This document shows positions 43,864-51,601 of a DNA stretch of 64,000 nucleotides, piece by piece. A model generated the notes under the pieces. That model ran no database searches, had not been told where the DNA came from, and was given only the letters and a program-made list of their open reading frames with translations. The DNA comes from Beijerinckia sp. 28-YEA-48. Lineage in GTDB: Bacteria; Pseudomonadota; Alphaproteobacteria; Rhizobiales; Beijerinckiaceae. A program made the position numbers and the translations under genes. Location of the stretch: assembly GCF_900104955.1 (NCBI RefSeq), contig NZ_FNSI01000001.1:4064001-4128000 (forward strand), written 5' to 3'. Within the stretch, counting starts at the first letter, position 1; every line of letters begins with the position of its first letter.

Positions 43864-45038
43864 GACGTGGCTCCCGCCAGGATCGCTGCGCCCGAGGACA
43901 GACCGCGATCATAATTGATCATGCCGAAGCCGGACGCGAGACCTACCTTGGCGTTCTTGACCTGGGTTGGCCCAGCGGTTCCCAGCACCTGACGCGCGGC
44001 CTCGGTGAGGCCAATATAGGCCCCGGCCGCACCGGCCTGCCCGGCCGAGAGCTGGCCACCGCTGGTGTTATGAGGGAAATCGCCATCGATCGTCAGATCG
44101 TGCTGACGCACGAATGCGGCGCCTTCGCCCTTCTTACAGAAACCGAGATCCTCGAACTGCATCATCGAGATCACCGGATAATCGTCATAGGTCTGAACGA
44201 AATCGAGATCCTGCGGCTTCACGCCCGCCATCGCGTAGAGTTCATCGATATCCATCGCCCAGCCGCCGCGCACCTGCATGGGATCATTGCCGAAGGCGTT
44301 GTGACGCTCGATGGTGCCGAGCAATTTCGCCCCGGTGATGCCAAGCGCCTTGGCCGTCTCCTCGCGCATGACCAGAAAGGCCTCCGCGCCGGCGCAGGGC
44401 ATGACGCAATCAAACAGATGGATCGGATCGGCGATCGGACGCGCCGCCATATATTGATCCAACGTCAGAGGCGCCTTCATCAGCGCATGCGGATTGCGCA
44501 GAGCATTCGCCCGCTGCGACACGGCGATCCGGCCCAGATCCTCGCGCTCAACGCCATAAGTGCGCATGTAATTGCGGGCGATCAGTGCGAAACTGCCGTT
44601 CGCGCCACCGGCGCCATGGGGATAGACCGCATCCGACGAGAAGCGCGAGAAATTCTCCAGCGTGCGGCGGAAGGAATCGACGTGATTAGTGTCGCCGGCA
44701 ACGCAGGCGATGATATCGGCGTCATGCGCTTCGACGGCACGGGCGGCGCGACGCAGAGCCGCGATGGCGCTGGCGCCGCCGAGCGGAATGTGATCGAGCC
44801 AGCGCACGCACAGGCCGAAATGCTGGGTGAGGCCAATGCCCGTATCCATCCCCAGGGTGAAGCTCGACACGCAGAAGCCGTCGATGTCGCGGGGGGTGAT
44901 GCCCGCCGCCTCGGTCAAAGCCTTCAGCGCGCGTCCGATCCACCAATGGGCGCTTTTGATGGAATAGCGCGCATAGGGAATGGTGACGGGCGCGGCCACG
45001 ACAACCTGATCATAGGGCCTGCGCAGAAAACCAGACAT
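43860..45038 (-). CDS. Thiolase-fold protein, lipid-transfer/Ltp2-like (retro-aldolase candidate)
   Basis: 392 residues of the thiolase superfamily. The region where true thiolases carry the nucleophilic Cys reads DHIPLGGASAIAAL, without Cys. The C-terminal block keeps FPHNTSGGQLSAGQ, and the region FVQTYDDYPVISMMQFEDLGFC carries Tyr residues of the kind implicated in Ltp2 aldolase chemistry. Such proteins with a DUF35 partner cleave beta-hydroxyacyl-CoA to a ketone and acetyl- or propionyl-CoA. Here 3-hydroxy-oxindole-acetyl-CoA to isatin and acetyl-CoA would fit. Confidence 0.87.
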   Translation of the reverse strand: MSGFLRRPYDQVVVAAPVTIPYARYSIKSAHWWIGRALKALTEAAGITPRDIDGFCVSSFTLGMDTGIGLTQHFGLCVRWLDHIPLGGASAIAALRRAARAVEAHDADIIACVAGDTNHVDSFRRTLENFSRFSSDAVYPHGAGGANGSFALIARNYMRTYGVEREDLGRIAVSQRANALRNPHALMKAPLTLDQYMAARPIADPIHLFDCVMPCAGAEAFLVMREETAKALGITGAKLLGTIERHNAFGNDPMQVRGGWAMDIDELYAMAGVKPQDLDFVQTYDDYPVISMMQFEDLGFCKKGEGAAFVRQHDLTIDGDFPHNTSGGQLSAGQAGAAGAYIGLTEAARQVLGTAGPTQVKNAKVGLASGFGMINYDRGLSSGAAILAGATS

Positions 45039-45082
45039 AGGGAGCTTTCAAGATAGAAGAGCGATGGGTGGAGCAGGCATTT

Positions 45083-45826
45083 TCAGACCGGCGAAACGCC
45101 GACGCTGGCTCCACCACAGACATAGAGCACCTGGCCGGTGACAAAGCTCGATTGCGGTTGGGCGAAGAACAAAACCGCATTGGCCACATCTTCCGGCGAC
45201 CCCAGACGCCCGGCGGGGATGGATTTGGCGATGGCGCTTTCCAGATCGCTGCCGGCGGGCACAAGCTCCTGAAACATCTGCGTCGTGCCGATCGGCCCCG
45301 GCGCCACCATATTCACGGTGATGCCGTGTGGCGCCAGTTCCAGCGCCCAGGTGCGGCCCATGCCGATAATCCCAGCCTTGGTGGCGGAATAGGCAGTGCG
45401 GGTGACGACGCCAAGGGCGGCGCGCGAGGAAATAAGGATCACGCGCCCCTCACGCCGCGCCTTGAAGCCAGGAAGAAACGCCTTGAGGAGAACCAACGGA
45501 GCGGCAAGATGCAGCCGGGTGAGCGTGACAAGATCCTCGGGGCTCGCCGCCTCGACGAGATTGGGCAGGATGATACCGGCATTGTGGACGAAATGACTGA
45601 CTGGGGCCGAGCGCGCCAATTCAGTTGCCACCTGTTCTGTCGCGGCCGCGTCCAAGAGATCGATGTCGATGGCCTTCAGCCGCACGTGCGACCAATCCGG
45701 CTTCTGCCGATCGAGCGACGCGACGTCGTAATTGGCGGCGAGGAGCGCTTGACATATGGCGGCGCCGATCCCGACACTGCCGCCAGTCACCACCGCTAAC
45801 TTGCGTTCCGCCTTCTTTGCTTTCAT
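45083..45826 (-). CDS. Short-chain dehydrogenase/reductase
   Basis: 247 residues from ATG 45826, 7 bases after the preceding stop. The motifs are intact: TGGSVGIG for NAD(P), NAG in HNAGI, Ser in LISSRAA and YSATK as catalytic Tyr-Lys. It should oxidise an alcohol. Directly behind the ring-hydroxylating dioxygenase genes, a cis-dihydrodiol dehydrogenase is the classical role. For an indole 2,3-dihydrodiol this would give the 2-oxindole. A longer frame to 45886 would overlap the dioxygenase beta gene. Confidence 0.9.
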   Translation of the reverse strand: MKAKKAERKLAVVTGGSVGIGAAICQALLAANYDVASLDRQKPDWSHVRLKAIDIDLLDAAATEQVATELARSAPVSHFVHNAGIILPNLVEAASPEDLVTLTRLHLAAPLVLLKAFLPGFKARREGRVILISSRAALGVVTRTAYSATKAGIIGMGRTWALELAPHGITVNMVAPGPIGTTQMFQELVPAGSDLESAIAKSIPAGRLGSPEDVANAVLFFAQPQSSFVTGQVLYVCGGASVGVSPV

Positions 45827-45833
45827 CACCAAC

Positions 45834-46316
45834 TCACATGAACAATTGAATATTGCCGAAAGCGGCGTCGCAATTGACGATATCAACGCGCTTCATCTTG
45901 ATGCGCAGGGTGCCATCGACCCACGCCAGTGTGTGCGTTGCCCAGGCGGCATAGAGTTTCTGCTCGTCGAGGCGCGTCTCGACATAATGCATCGGCGTCC
46001 ACAAGACATAACTGCCCGCCGCATCGTCGCGCTGATCGACCTGCGGCACCTGCAGCACGTGATGGCAACGGCTCTTCGGTTTCTGGCTGAAGGTGCGGGC
46101 GCCTTTCAGCCGTTCGACGCGAATTTTGAGCAATAGCTTGTCTTCATACATCAAGGATGTAGTCAGCCGCGGATCTGTCTGGCCCCATTCCAGCGGCATC
46201 CAGTAAATGCCGTCTTCAGCGAAGAGATCGAGCCATTCCTCAAATCGATGCTGGTCGATCAGCCGGGCTTCGCGCACGACAAAGTCTATGAGGTCCTGAT
46301 TGGAAGGAACTGCCAT
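45834..46316 (-). CDS. Aromatic-ring-hydroxylating dioxygenase beta subunit
   Basis: 160 residues of the SnoaL-like/cystatin-type beta subunit family: start NQDLIDFVVREARLIDQHRFEEWLDLFAEDGIYWMP, then LKIRVERLKGARTFSQKPKSRCHHVL. It has a structural role and trimerises with the alpha subunit. It begins 9 bases after the alpha gene. In published iad-like auxin loci the equivalent pair is called IadD/IadE; the correspondence here is inferred from context. Confidence 0.93.
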   Translation of the reverse strand: MAVPSNQDLIDFVVREARLIDQHRFEEWLDLFAEDGIYWMPLEWGQTDPRLTTSLMYEDKLLLKIRVERLKGARTFSQKPKSRCHHVLQVPQVDQRDDAAGSYVLWTPMHYVETRLDEQKLYAAWATHTLAWVDGTLRIKMKRVDIVNCDAAFGNIQLFM

Positions 46317-46325
46317 CTACCTCAC

Positions 46326-47639
46326 TCACATCGACATCGTCATGAACTTATTCCAGGCCTGGAACTGGTTGCGCATCTGCCATTCGCTGGTGCCGTTCGT
46401 GACGGCCTCGGCACCCTGGTTCTCGCCGGGTTCATAAAGGCGCTGCAGATTGACCCATTGATTGCCATCGACATGCAGGCCTTCCTGGGCGCGTTCGTAC
46501 ATTTCCAAATCGTCATGCCCGACGATCGACGTCGGTGCATTGATCAGCCGATTGTACATCACCGTGCGCTGAAGCAGGAGATCGGGCGCGCCGACAAGCC
46601 GGAACGTCCAGGATTCGACCAAGGTCTTGTCGGCTGCCAAAGGTTTGAAGAGCCGCAGCAGTTGGATCGGCCCCTTCATCATCATGTTCGGATAATAGAT
46701 GGTGTTATGGCGGTTCTCGTTGAGGATCGCGTGGGCGCGCTCCTCGCCATAGGCCTGCGCCATCATCTCGCTATAACCGGGCACGCCCGAATAGTCGGAA
46801 TGGATCGACTTGGTCACACCCGTATGGCCATGGCCATTGGGCCAGACCCGAATGCCCATGCCTTCATAGAATTCATAAGGCGACATGAAGGGCGCATAGA
46901 TCTCGACCGCCATCGGCTTGGGCGTGCCAGGCGGCGCGTTTTTCCACACTTCGATCGTCGTGCCGGCCGAGGATTCATGCGCCACCATGGGATGGCAGGT
47001 GTCGGTCTGGTTCTCGACCAACATTTTCCAATTGCAATTGTGCATATAGCGCAGAACGCCGCCGGCCACTTCAAGCCGGCCAACCGGCGAACGATCGACC
47101 ATATTGTCGATGCTCGACAAGCTGCCGCCGAAAAATTCCTCGAAACCAGGCCCTTGATCGTTGAGCTTGGCGAAGACGAAGCCACGGTAATTATGCACAT
47201 GCTTGACCGGGCTCAGGCCCTGCTTGGCTTGGCTGGTATCGAACCCGGCATGTTCATAGCCCTTGCGCAGAGGGACGCCGAGCAGCGATCCGTCGGTGCG
47301 GAAGCTCCAGGCATGATAGGGACAACGGAACATTTTGCCGGTGTTGCCGCAGGTTTCCGTGGTGATCCTGGTGCCCTTATGCGGGCAGCGGTTGTGCAGC
47401 ACATAGACCTTGTCGTCGCTGTGCCGCACCATCAGCACCGGCTGGTTGCCGATGCTGGTGCCGAAATAGTCGCCGGCATTCGGCACCTGGCTGTCGTGAC
47501 CGACATAGACCCAGGTGTTGCGGAACAGATGCTCCATTTCGAGTTCGAAGATAGCGGGATCGACGTAAACATCGCGATGCACTTCGGCGTCACGGACCAG
47601 CGCGCGGACGGCATCGATATTGTTTCGATATTTGTCCAT
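46326..47639 (-). CDS. Aromatic-ring-hydroxylating dioxygenase alpha subunit (Rieske)
   Basis: 437 residues. The Rieske [2Fe-2S] ligands are Cys85-x-His87 and Cys106-x2-His109. The mononuclear iron site is Asn210, Asp213, His216 and His221 in NQTDTCHPMVAH. It adds O2 across an aromatic double bond using electrons from a ferredoxin, and no ferredoxin or reductase gene is in the window. GAGG lies upstream of the ATG. It heads the seven-gene catabolic operon (alpha, beta, SDR, thiolase, DUF35-SDR, cyclase, PEP-mutase-like). Indole-3-acetate is the proposed substrate by context. Confidence 0.94.
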   Translation of the reverse strand: MDKYRNNIDAVRALVRDAEVHRDVYVDPAIFELEMEHLFRNTWVYVGHDSQVPNAGDYFGTSIGNQPVLMVRHSDDKVYVLHNRCPHKGTRITTETCGNTGKMFRCPYHAWSFRTDGSLLGVPLRKGYEHAGFDTSQAKQGLSPVKHVHNYRGFVFAKLNDQGPGFEEFFGGSLSSIDNMVDRSPVGRLEVAGGVLRYMHNCNWKMLVENQTDTCHPMVAHESSAGTTIEVWKNAPPGTPKPMAVEIYAPFMSPYEFYEGMGIRVWPNGHGHTGVTKSIHSDYSGVPGYSEMMAQAYGEERAHAILNENRHNTIYYPNMMMKGPIQLLRLFKPLAADKTLVESWTFRLVGAPDLLLQRTVMYNRLINAPTSIVGHDDLEMYERAQEGLHVDGNQWVNLQRLYEPGENQGAEAVTNGTSEWQMRNQFQAWNKFMTMSM

Positions 47640-47663
47640 GGCTTCCTCGCTGCTTTTGGCTGT

Positions 47664-47888
47664 TTAGAGATCAAGGATCAAAGAGGCACGCCCCGATTGG
47701 GCGCATTTGAACGGCCACGCCACCCCGGCGGCAACGTCGACAAGCGGATCATAATCCGTGCGCACGGACAGCGGATCAATTTCGATGGGTGTGAGAACCG
47801 CTGCACACAGCGGCGTTCCACCCGACGGGCAGATGAACGCGCGCCGGGGCGCGGATTTGCGAACGCCTGTCTCGATCCGCCCACTCAT
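47664..47888 (-). CDS. Possible small protein upstream of the dioxygenase genes
   Basis: A 74-codon frame that ends 24 bases before the dioxygenase alpha start. The product has two Cys in the N-terminal half and an acidic middle (DYDPLVDVAAG), with no signal peptide or recognised family. The nearest Shine-Dalgarno (GGGAGG) is 14 bases from the ATG at 47888 and 2 bases from an in-frame TTG at 47900, so initiation is unclear. Without this gene the operon would have a leader of several hundred bases. It may be real, a leader peptide, or chance. Confidence 0.3.
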   Translation of the reverse strand: MSGRIETGVRKSAPRRAFICPSGGTPLCAAVLTPIEIDPLSVRTDYDPLVDVAAGVAWPFKCAQSGRASLILDL

Positions 47889-47983
47889 GACTGAATGCAA
47901 GGCCTCCCGTCGATCGCGAAGCCGGTACGGCCGGAGTTCGTCGGATCAAGATCCGGCGGGACTGCTGGGAGCACGCTCCGAAT

Positions 47984-48013
47984 TCAATGAACTTCAATCA
48001 TAAAGTAGTTTGC
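47984..48013. promoter_or_regulatory. Operator-like element (site D)
   Basis: The right half TAAAGTAGTTTGC (48001-48013) matches the right arm of site A at 12 of 13 bases; the left half is degenerate (7 of 13). It lies 96 bases upstream of the possible small gene and 345 upstream of the dioxygenase alpha start. Confidence 0.55.
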
Positions 48014-48235
48014 TCGTCAATCATCGGAACTGCCGCCCAGCTTGCGACCAGCCGCAACGCAAATCCGATTGCACAGAGCTTGATCAAAACGCACCGCAAA
48101 ACATCAATGATCATCGCTTTTTTCAGCAATAACCATGGGCATAATCGGGAAATCACTCCCTATCGTTTCGCGATCGTCACTCCAAATTTACAGCGCCAGC
48201 ATCTCGTCGCGATTGAAGCGAGTTGACGTTCATCG

Positions 48236-48265
48236 ATTTATCATTTTATGTATAAAGGAATTACC
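48236..48265. promoter_or_regulatory. Operator-like element (site C)
   Basis: The core ATTTTATGTATAAA at 48243-48256 differs from site A at one base. The outer arms match only in part. It is upstream of site D in the control region of the dioxygenase operon. Confidence 0.6.
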
Positions 48266-48416
48266 GTCAGCACATCGGCTAACGAGGGGACCGATATGAT
48301 GCCTGGGAGCAGCATGCTGTGAGACAGCCGGCCGGGGAATTCTTAGGCTTGGCATTATCTCTTCTCTGGCGCCGCGCTGGAGAAAGCTGAGCATGGAACG
48401 CGTTGCCGTTTCCAGT

Positions 48417-49268
48417 TCAGACTGCAGCCCGCCGTTGCTGCCCGATGAAATCTCGCACCAGAGAGGCGAACGTCTCGGGCATCTGATCTGGAAATGGCAC
48501 CATCGCGCCTTCGACATCCCGCAAAACGCTCCCCGTGATCGCCTGAGCGACGCGGGACGCGGCCGGATAGGCATGCGGATCGAGGCATGGGGCCAGAACA
48601 AGCGTCGGGCAACGCACCGCGCCAATGCGCGCTTCCATCACATAGCGATTGACGGCCCTGTGGCCTTCGGCAGCCAAAGGCCCGGCGCGCAGGGCATCGA
48701 TCATGAAACGGCTCAGAAGCGCCGTATCGCCAATGGGATAGAACGGCTGGCGCCGACGCCACAACTCGGCCAGATGGGCGCCATCGGCGCGTATGTCGAC
48801 GTCGTCGATGACTTGAGCGTTGCCATGCTTTTCACGTCGCGTGGCATCGACGAACGGACAGGCCGAAAGAACCAAAGCGCTCACACGCTGCGGCGCGGCG
48901 GCGGCGATCTCCAGTGCGATCGCCGCACCGGTGTGATGGCCGACAACAGCAGCTTCAACAATGCCAAGTTCATCGAGCAGGGAGAGCGCTGCGCGCGCCC
49001 AATTCTCGATGGACACCTGTCCCGGCGGCAAGCTCTGCGATGCACCGAAGCCCGGCGTGTCCATCGCGGTGACGCGAAACGATCGTCCCAGCAACGGCAG
49101 AACATCGCGATACTCGTCCCACGAACGCGGCGTTTGGTGCAGCAACAGAACAGGGTAACCTTCTCCAGCACAAGCAACGTGAAGTCGTCCCGACTTTGTT
49201 GCAACGAAGGAGGTTTGCGTTCGAGACGTATCTATCTGGCTCGGCACTTGCTTGCCTTTCGGGCTCAT
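48417..49268 (-). CDS. Alpha/beta-hydrolase-fold protein lacking the usual nucleophile
   Basis: 283 residues with the clear alpha/beta-hydrolase order: VLLLHQTPRSWDEYRDVLPLL (oxyanion region), AMDTPGFGAS and the elbow VVGHHTGAAIAL. The elbow GxSxG is GHHTG (110-114), so the nucleophile position is His112. The C-terminal region where the catalytic His is expected (RDVEGAMVPFPDQMPE) has no His. Either the activity is unusual or the protein is non-hydrolytic. It is divergent from the Liv-type transporter operon (105 bases) and reads toward the dioxygenase operon, 528 bases from the next gene. Confidence 0.85.
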   Translation of the reverse strand: MSPKGKQVPSQIDTSRTQTSFVATKSGRLHVACAGEGYPVLLLHQTPRSWDEYRDVLPLLGRSFRVTAMDTPGFGASQSLPPGQVSIENWARAALSLLDELGIVEAAVVGHHTGAAIALEIAAAAPQRVSALVLSACPFVDATRREKHGNAQVIDDVDIRADGAHLAELWRRRQPFYPIGDTALLSRFMIDALRAGPLAAEGHRAVNRYVMEARIGAVRCPTLVLAPCLDPHAYPAASRVAQAITGSVLRDVEGAMVPFPDQMPETFASLVRDFIGQQRRAAV

Positions 49269-49373
49269 TGTTCGTGTCTTGCATTCCTGACTTGACCCGA
49301 AGCTAGAACACTCGATGCTGAACCAGCAAATATTAAGAATACGAGGCGAAGAATTCGGAGAGGGAGACTACAT

Positions 49374-50519
49374 ATGCGCGCGTTGAAACTTCTGCTTTCC
49401 TTGTCAACGGCATTGGCATTGGCAACCTCGGCATCCGCTGAGATCCGCATCGGATTTGTAACATCGCTCAGCGGCGCCGGCTCCTCCATCGGCATTCCCT
49501 ATGGCCGTGGCGCCACGGCTGCTTATGAATATCGCAGCGAAGTCGGCGGCGAGAAGATCAAGCTCATCCAACTCGATGATGGTTCCGATCCTTCATCGGC
49601 AACGCGTAACGCCCGCAAACTGGTCGAGGAAGAAAAAGTCGACCTTCTGATCGGCACGGCGACGGCGCCATCGACCATCGCCATGGCCGCGGTTGCCGCC
49701 GAACTCAAAACGCCGATGATCGCTGTTTCGCCAATCAACCTCACTGCCAGCGGCGAGCAATGGGCTATCGCGGTCCCTCAGCCGGCCACCTTGCTTGTCA
49801 AAGTCGTCGCCGATCGCATGGTCCGTGACGGTGTCAAGAATGTCGGCTTCATCGGCTTTTCCGACGCGTGGGGCGACCTCGTCTATACTGGCGCGAAGGC
49901 CGCCGAACAGGCCGGCCTGATCAAGGTGCTGACCAACGAACGCTATGCGCGCGCCGACACCTCCGTGACCGGCCAGATCCTCAAGGTTCTCGCCGCGCGC
50001 CCCGATGGCGTACTCAATGGCGGCTCCGGCACCCAGGGCGCTCTGCCGCTGCTATCGCTCTCCGAGCGCGGCTACAAGGGCAAGAACTACGGCACCGTCG
50101 CGCTGATCAATCCTGACTTCGTGCGTGTCGGCGGCAAAGCAGCTGAAGGCATTCAGGTGTCGGCTGGTCCTGTGATCGTTGCCGAGCAATTGCCGGACAG
50201 CCATTACGCCAAGAAGATCTCGATGGATTTCCGGGCCGCCTATCAGAAAGCCATCGGCGCACCGACAACCGACGTCTTCTCGGCTTATGCCTTCGACGGC
50301 TGGCTGATCTTCCTGGGTGCGGCCGAGCGCGCGCTCAAGGTCGCCAAGCCTGGCACGCCGGAATTCCGCACAGCTTTGAAGGATGAAATCTTCAAGACCA
50401 AGGAACTGGCGGGCACCCATGCCGTGTACAATTTCAAGCCGGGCGAAACCTATGGCGTCGATGATCGAGCGCTGGTGATCGTCAAGCTCGAAAACGGCAC
50501 CTGGAAATATGCGCCTTAA
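49374..50519 (+). CDS. Branched-chain amino acid-type ABC transporter binding protein (LivJ-like)
   Basis: 381 residues with a signal peptide (ALALATSASAE, cleavage near residue 22) and the type I fold: IRIGFVTSLSGAGSSIGIPYGRG, KLIQLDDGSDPSSATRNARKLVEEEKVD, DVFSAYAFDGWLIFL. Very similar in layout to the protein at 34835-35998, so the transporter has two receptors. GGGAG lies 7 bases before the ATG. It is the first gene of a four-gene transport operon. The ligand is probably the aromatic acid degraded by this island. Confidence 0.94.
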   Translation: MRALKLLLSLSTALALATSASAEIRIGFVTSLSGAGSSIGIPYGRGATAAYEYRSEVGGEKIKLIQLDDGSDPSSATRNARKLVEEEKVDLLIGTATAPSTIAMAAVAAELKTPMIAVSPINLTASGEQWAIAVPQPATLLVKVVADRMVRDGVKNVGFIGFSDAWGDLVYTGAKAAEQAGLIKVLTNERYARADTSVTGQILKVLAARPDGVLNGGSGTQGALPLLSLSERGYKGKNYGTVALINPDFVRVGGKAAEGIQVSAGPVIVAEQLPDSHYAKKISMDFRAAYQKAIGAPTTDVFSAYAFDGWLIFLGAAERALKVAKPGTPEFRTALKDEIFKTKELAGTHAVYNFKPGETYGVDDRALVIVKLENGTWKYAP

Positions 50520-50557
50520 TCCGGCGAATGGCCCGCAAGGGAGAAGGTCTCTAGCAC

Positions 50558-51601
50558 ATGACGCCTGATATTGCGGCGATCCTTGGTGTAGATGGCATCG
50601 CGACCGGTGCCATCTACGTTCTGGTCGCGATCGGTACCGTTCTCATCTTCACCGTCACACGCGTGATCTTCATTCCGTTTGGAGACATCGCCGCCTTCAC
50701 GGCGCTGACGCTCGCGGCTCTGGATACGGGGCAGGTTCCCGGCACGATTGGCCTTCTGGCCGGCCTTGCCTGCCTCGCCACGGTCATTGAAGTCACGTCG
50801 TTGGTCCGCAAACAGGACTATCGCGAGATCCCAAGCGCCTTACTGTATTATCTGGTCATACCGCTGGCCATCGCGCTGGCCGTGCGGCTGCTCATCCCAT
50901 TGGCGCCGCCTCTGCCGGTTCGCCTCGCCATGGCGCTGCTGCTCATCCTGCCGATCGCGCCCCTGCTCGATCGCATCGTCTTCCGCCCCATCGCCGATGG
51001 AACAGTGCTGCTGCTGCTGATCGTCTCCGTCGCGCTACACTTTGCTCTGGTAGGGCTGGGACTGTTGTTCTTTGGCCCGGAGGGGGTGCGCACCGAGCCG
51101 CTGACGTCCTACCATCTCGACGTCGCCGGCATCATCCTGTCGGGCCAGACGATCCTCATCGTGGTCGCGGCGGTCGTCTTCAGCGCGCTGCTGTTCCTGT
51201 TCTTCGATTTTACGCTGGTGGGCAAATCGCTGCGCGCCACGGCGGTCAATCGCACGGGCGCGCGGCTGATGGGTATTCGACCGGCCCGCGCCGGCACGGT
51301 CGCTTATCTTCTTGGTTCGCTGATGGCCGGCGTCTCGGGCATTCTGATCGCGCCGGTCAACACCATCTTCTACGACTCCGGCTTCCTCATCGGCCTGAAA
51401 GCCTTTGTCGGCGCCATCATCGGCGGATTGAGCAGCTATCCCGGAACCGCGATCGGCGCCCTGTTCGTCGGCATTCTGGAAAGCTTCGCCTCTTTCCAAA
51501 GCAGCGCCTTCAAGGACGTGATCGTTTTCTCCATGCTGATTCCCATCCTCATCTGGCGATCCCTCGCGACGCTCCATTCGGAAGAGGAAGTTGACGAATG
51601 A
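50558..51601 (+). CDS. livH: Branched-chain-type ABC transporter permease (LivH-like)
   Basis: 347 residues and about nine membrane spans. It opens with the family pattern DGIATGAIYVLVAIGTVLIFTVTRVIFIPFGD, and the EAA-like loop is LRATAVNRTGARLMGI, followed by LLGSLMAGVSGILIAP. It is longer than the E. coli LivH by a loop near residues 60-100. The stop overlaps the start of the next gene by 4 bases. It pairs with the LivM half of that fusion to form the channel. Confidence 0.93.
   Translation: MTPDIAAILGVDGIATGAIYVLVAIGTVLIFTVTRVIFIPFGDIAAFTALTLAALDTGQVPGTIGLLAGLACLATVIEVTSLVRKQDYREIPSALLYYLVIPLAIALAVRLLIPLAPPLPVRLAMALLLILPIAPLLDRIVFRPIADGTVLLLLIVSVALHFALVGLGLLFFGPEGVRTEPLTSYHLDVAGIILSGQTILIVVAAVVFSALLFLFFDFTLVGKSLRATAVNRTGARLMGIRPARAGTVAYLLGSLMAGVSGILIAPVNTIFYDSGFLIGLKAFVGAIIGGLSSYPGTAIGALFVGILESFASFQSSAFKDVIVFSMLIPILIWRSLATLHSEEEVDE

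Larger units (their letters stand above)
47889..48416. other. Gene-free control region before the dioxygenase operon
   Basis: 528 bases, AT-rich from about 47980 to 48260, bounded by the possible small gene and the end of the alpha/beta-fold gene. It holds two operator-like elements (47984-48013 and 48236-48265). A 79-codon frame on the plus strand (47987-48226) looks random. This is the most likely promoter zone of the minus-strand catabolic operon. Confidence 0.55.

Noticed and set aside
46248..47894. A 548-codon open frame on the plus strand opposite the dioxygenase genes
   Set aside because: It is the antisense of clear Rieske alpha and beta genes, its product is His/Arg/Asp-rich without family features, and GC-rich codon bias commonly opens such frames.
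47987..48226. A 79-codon plus-strand frame in the control region of the dioxygenase operon
   Set aside because: AT-rich noncoding composition, no ribosome site, overlaps operator-like site D.
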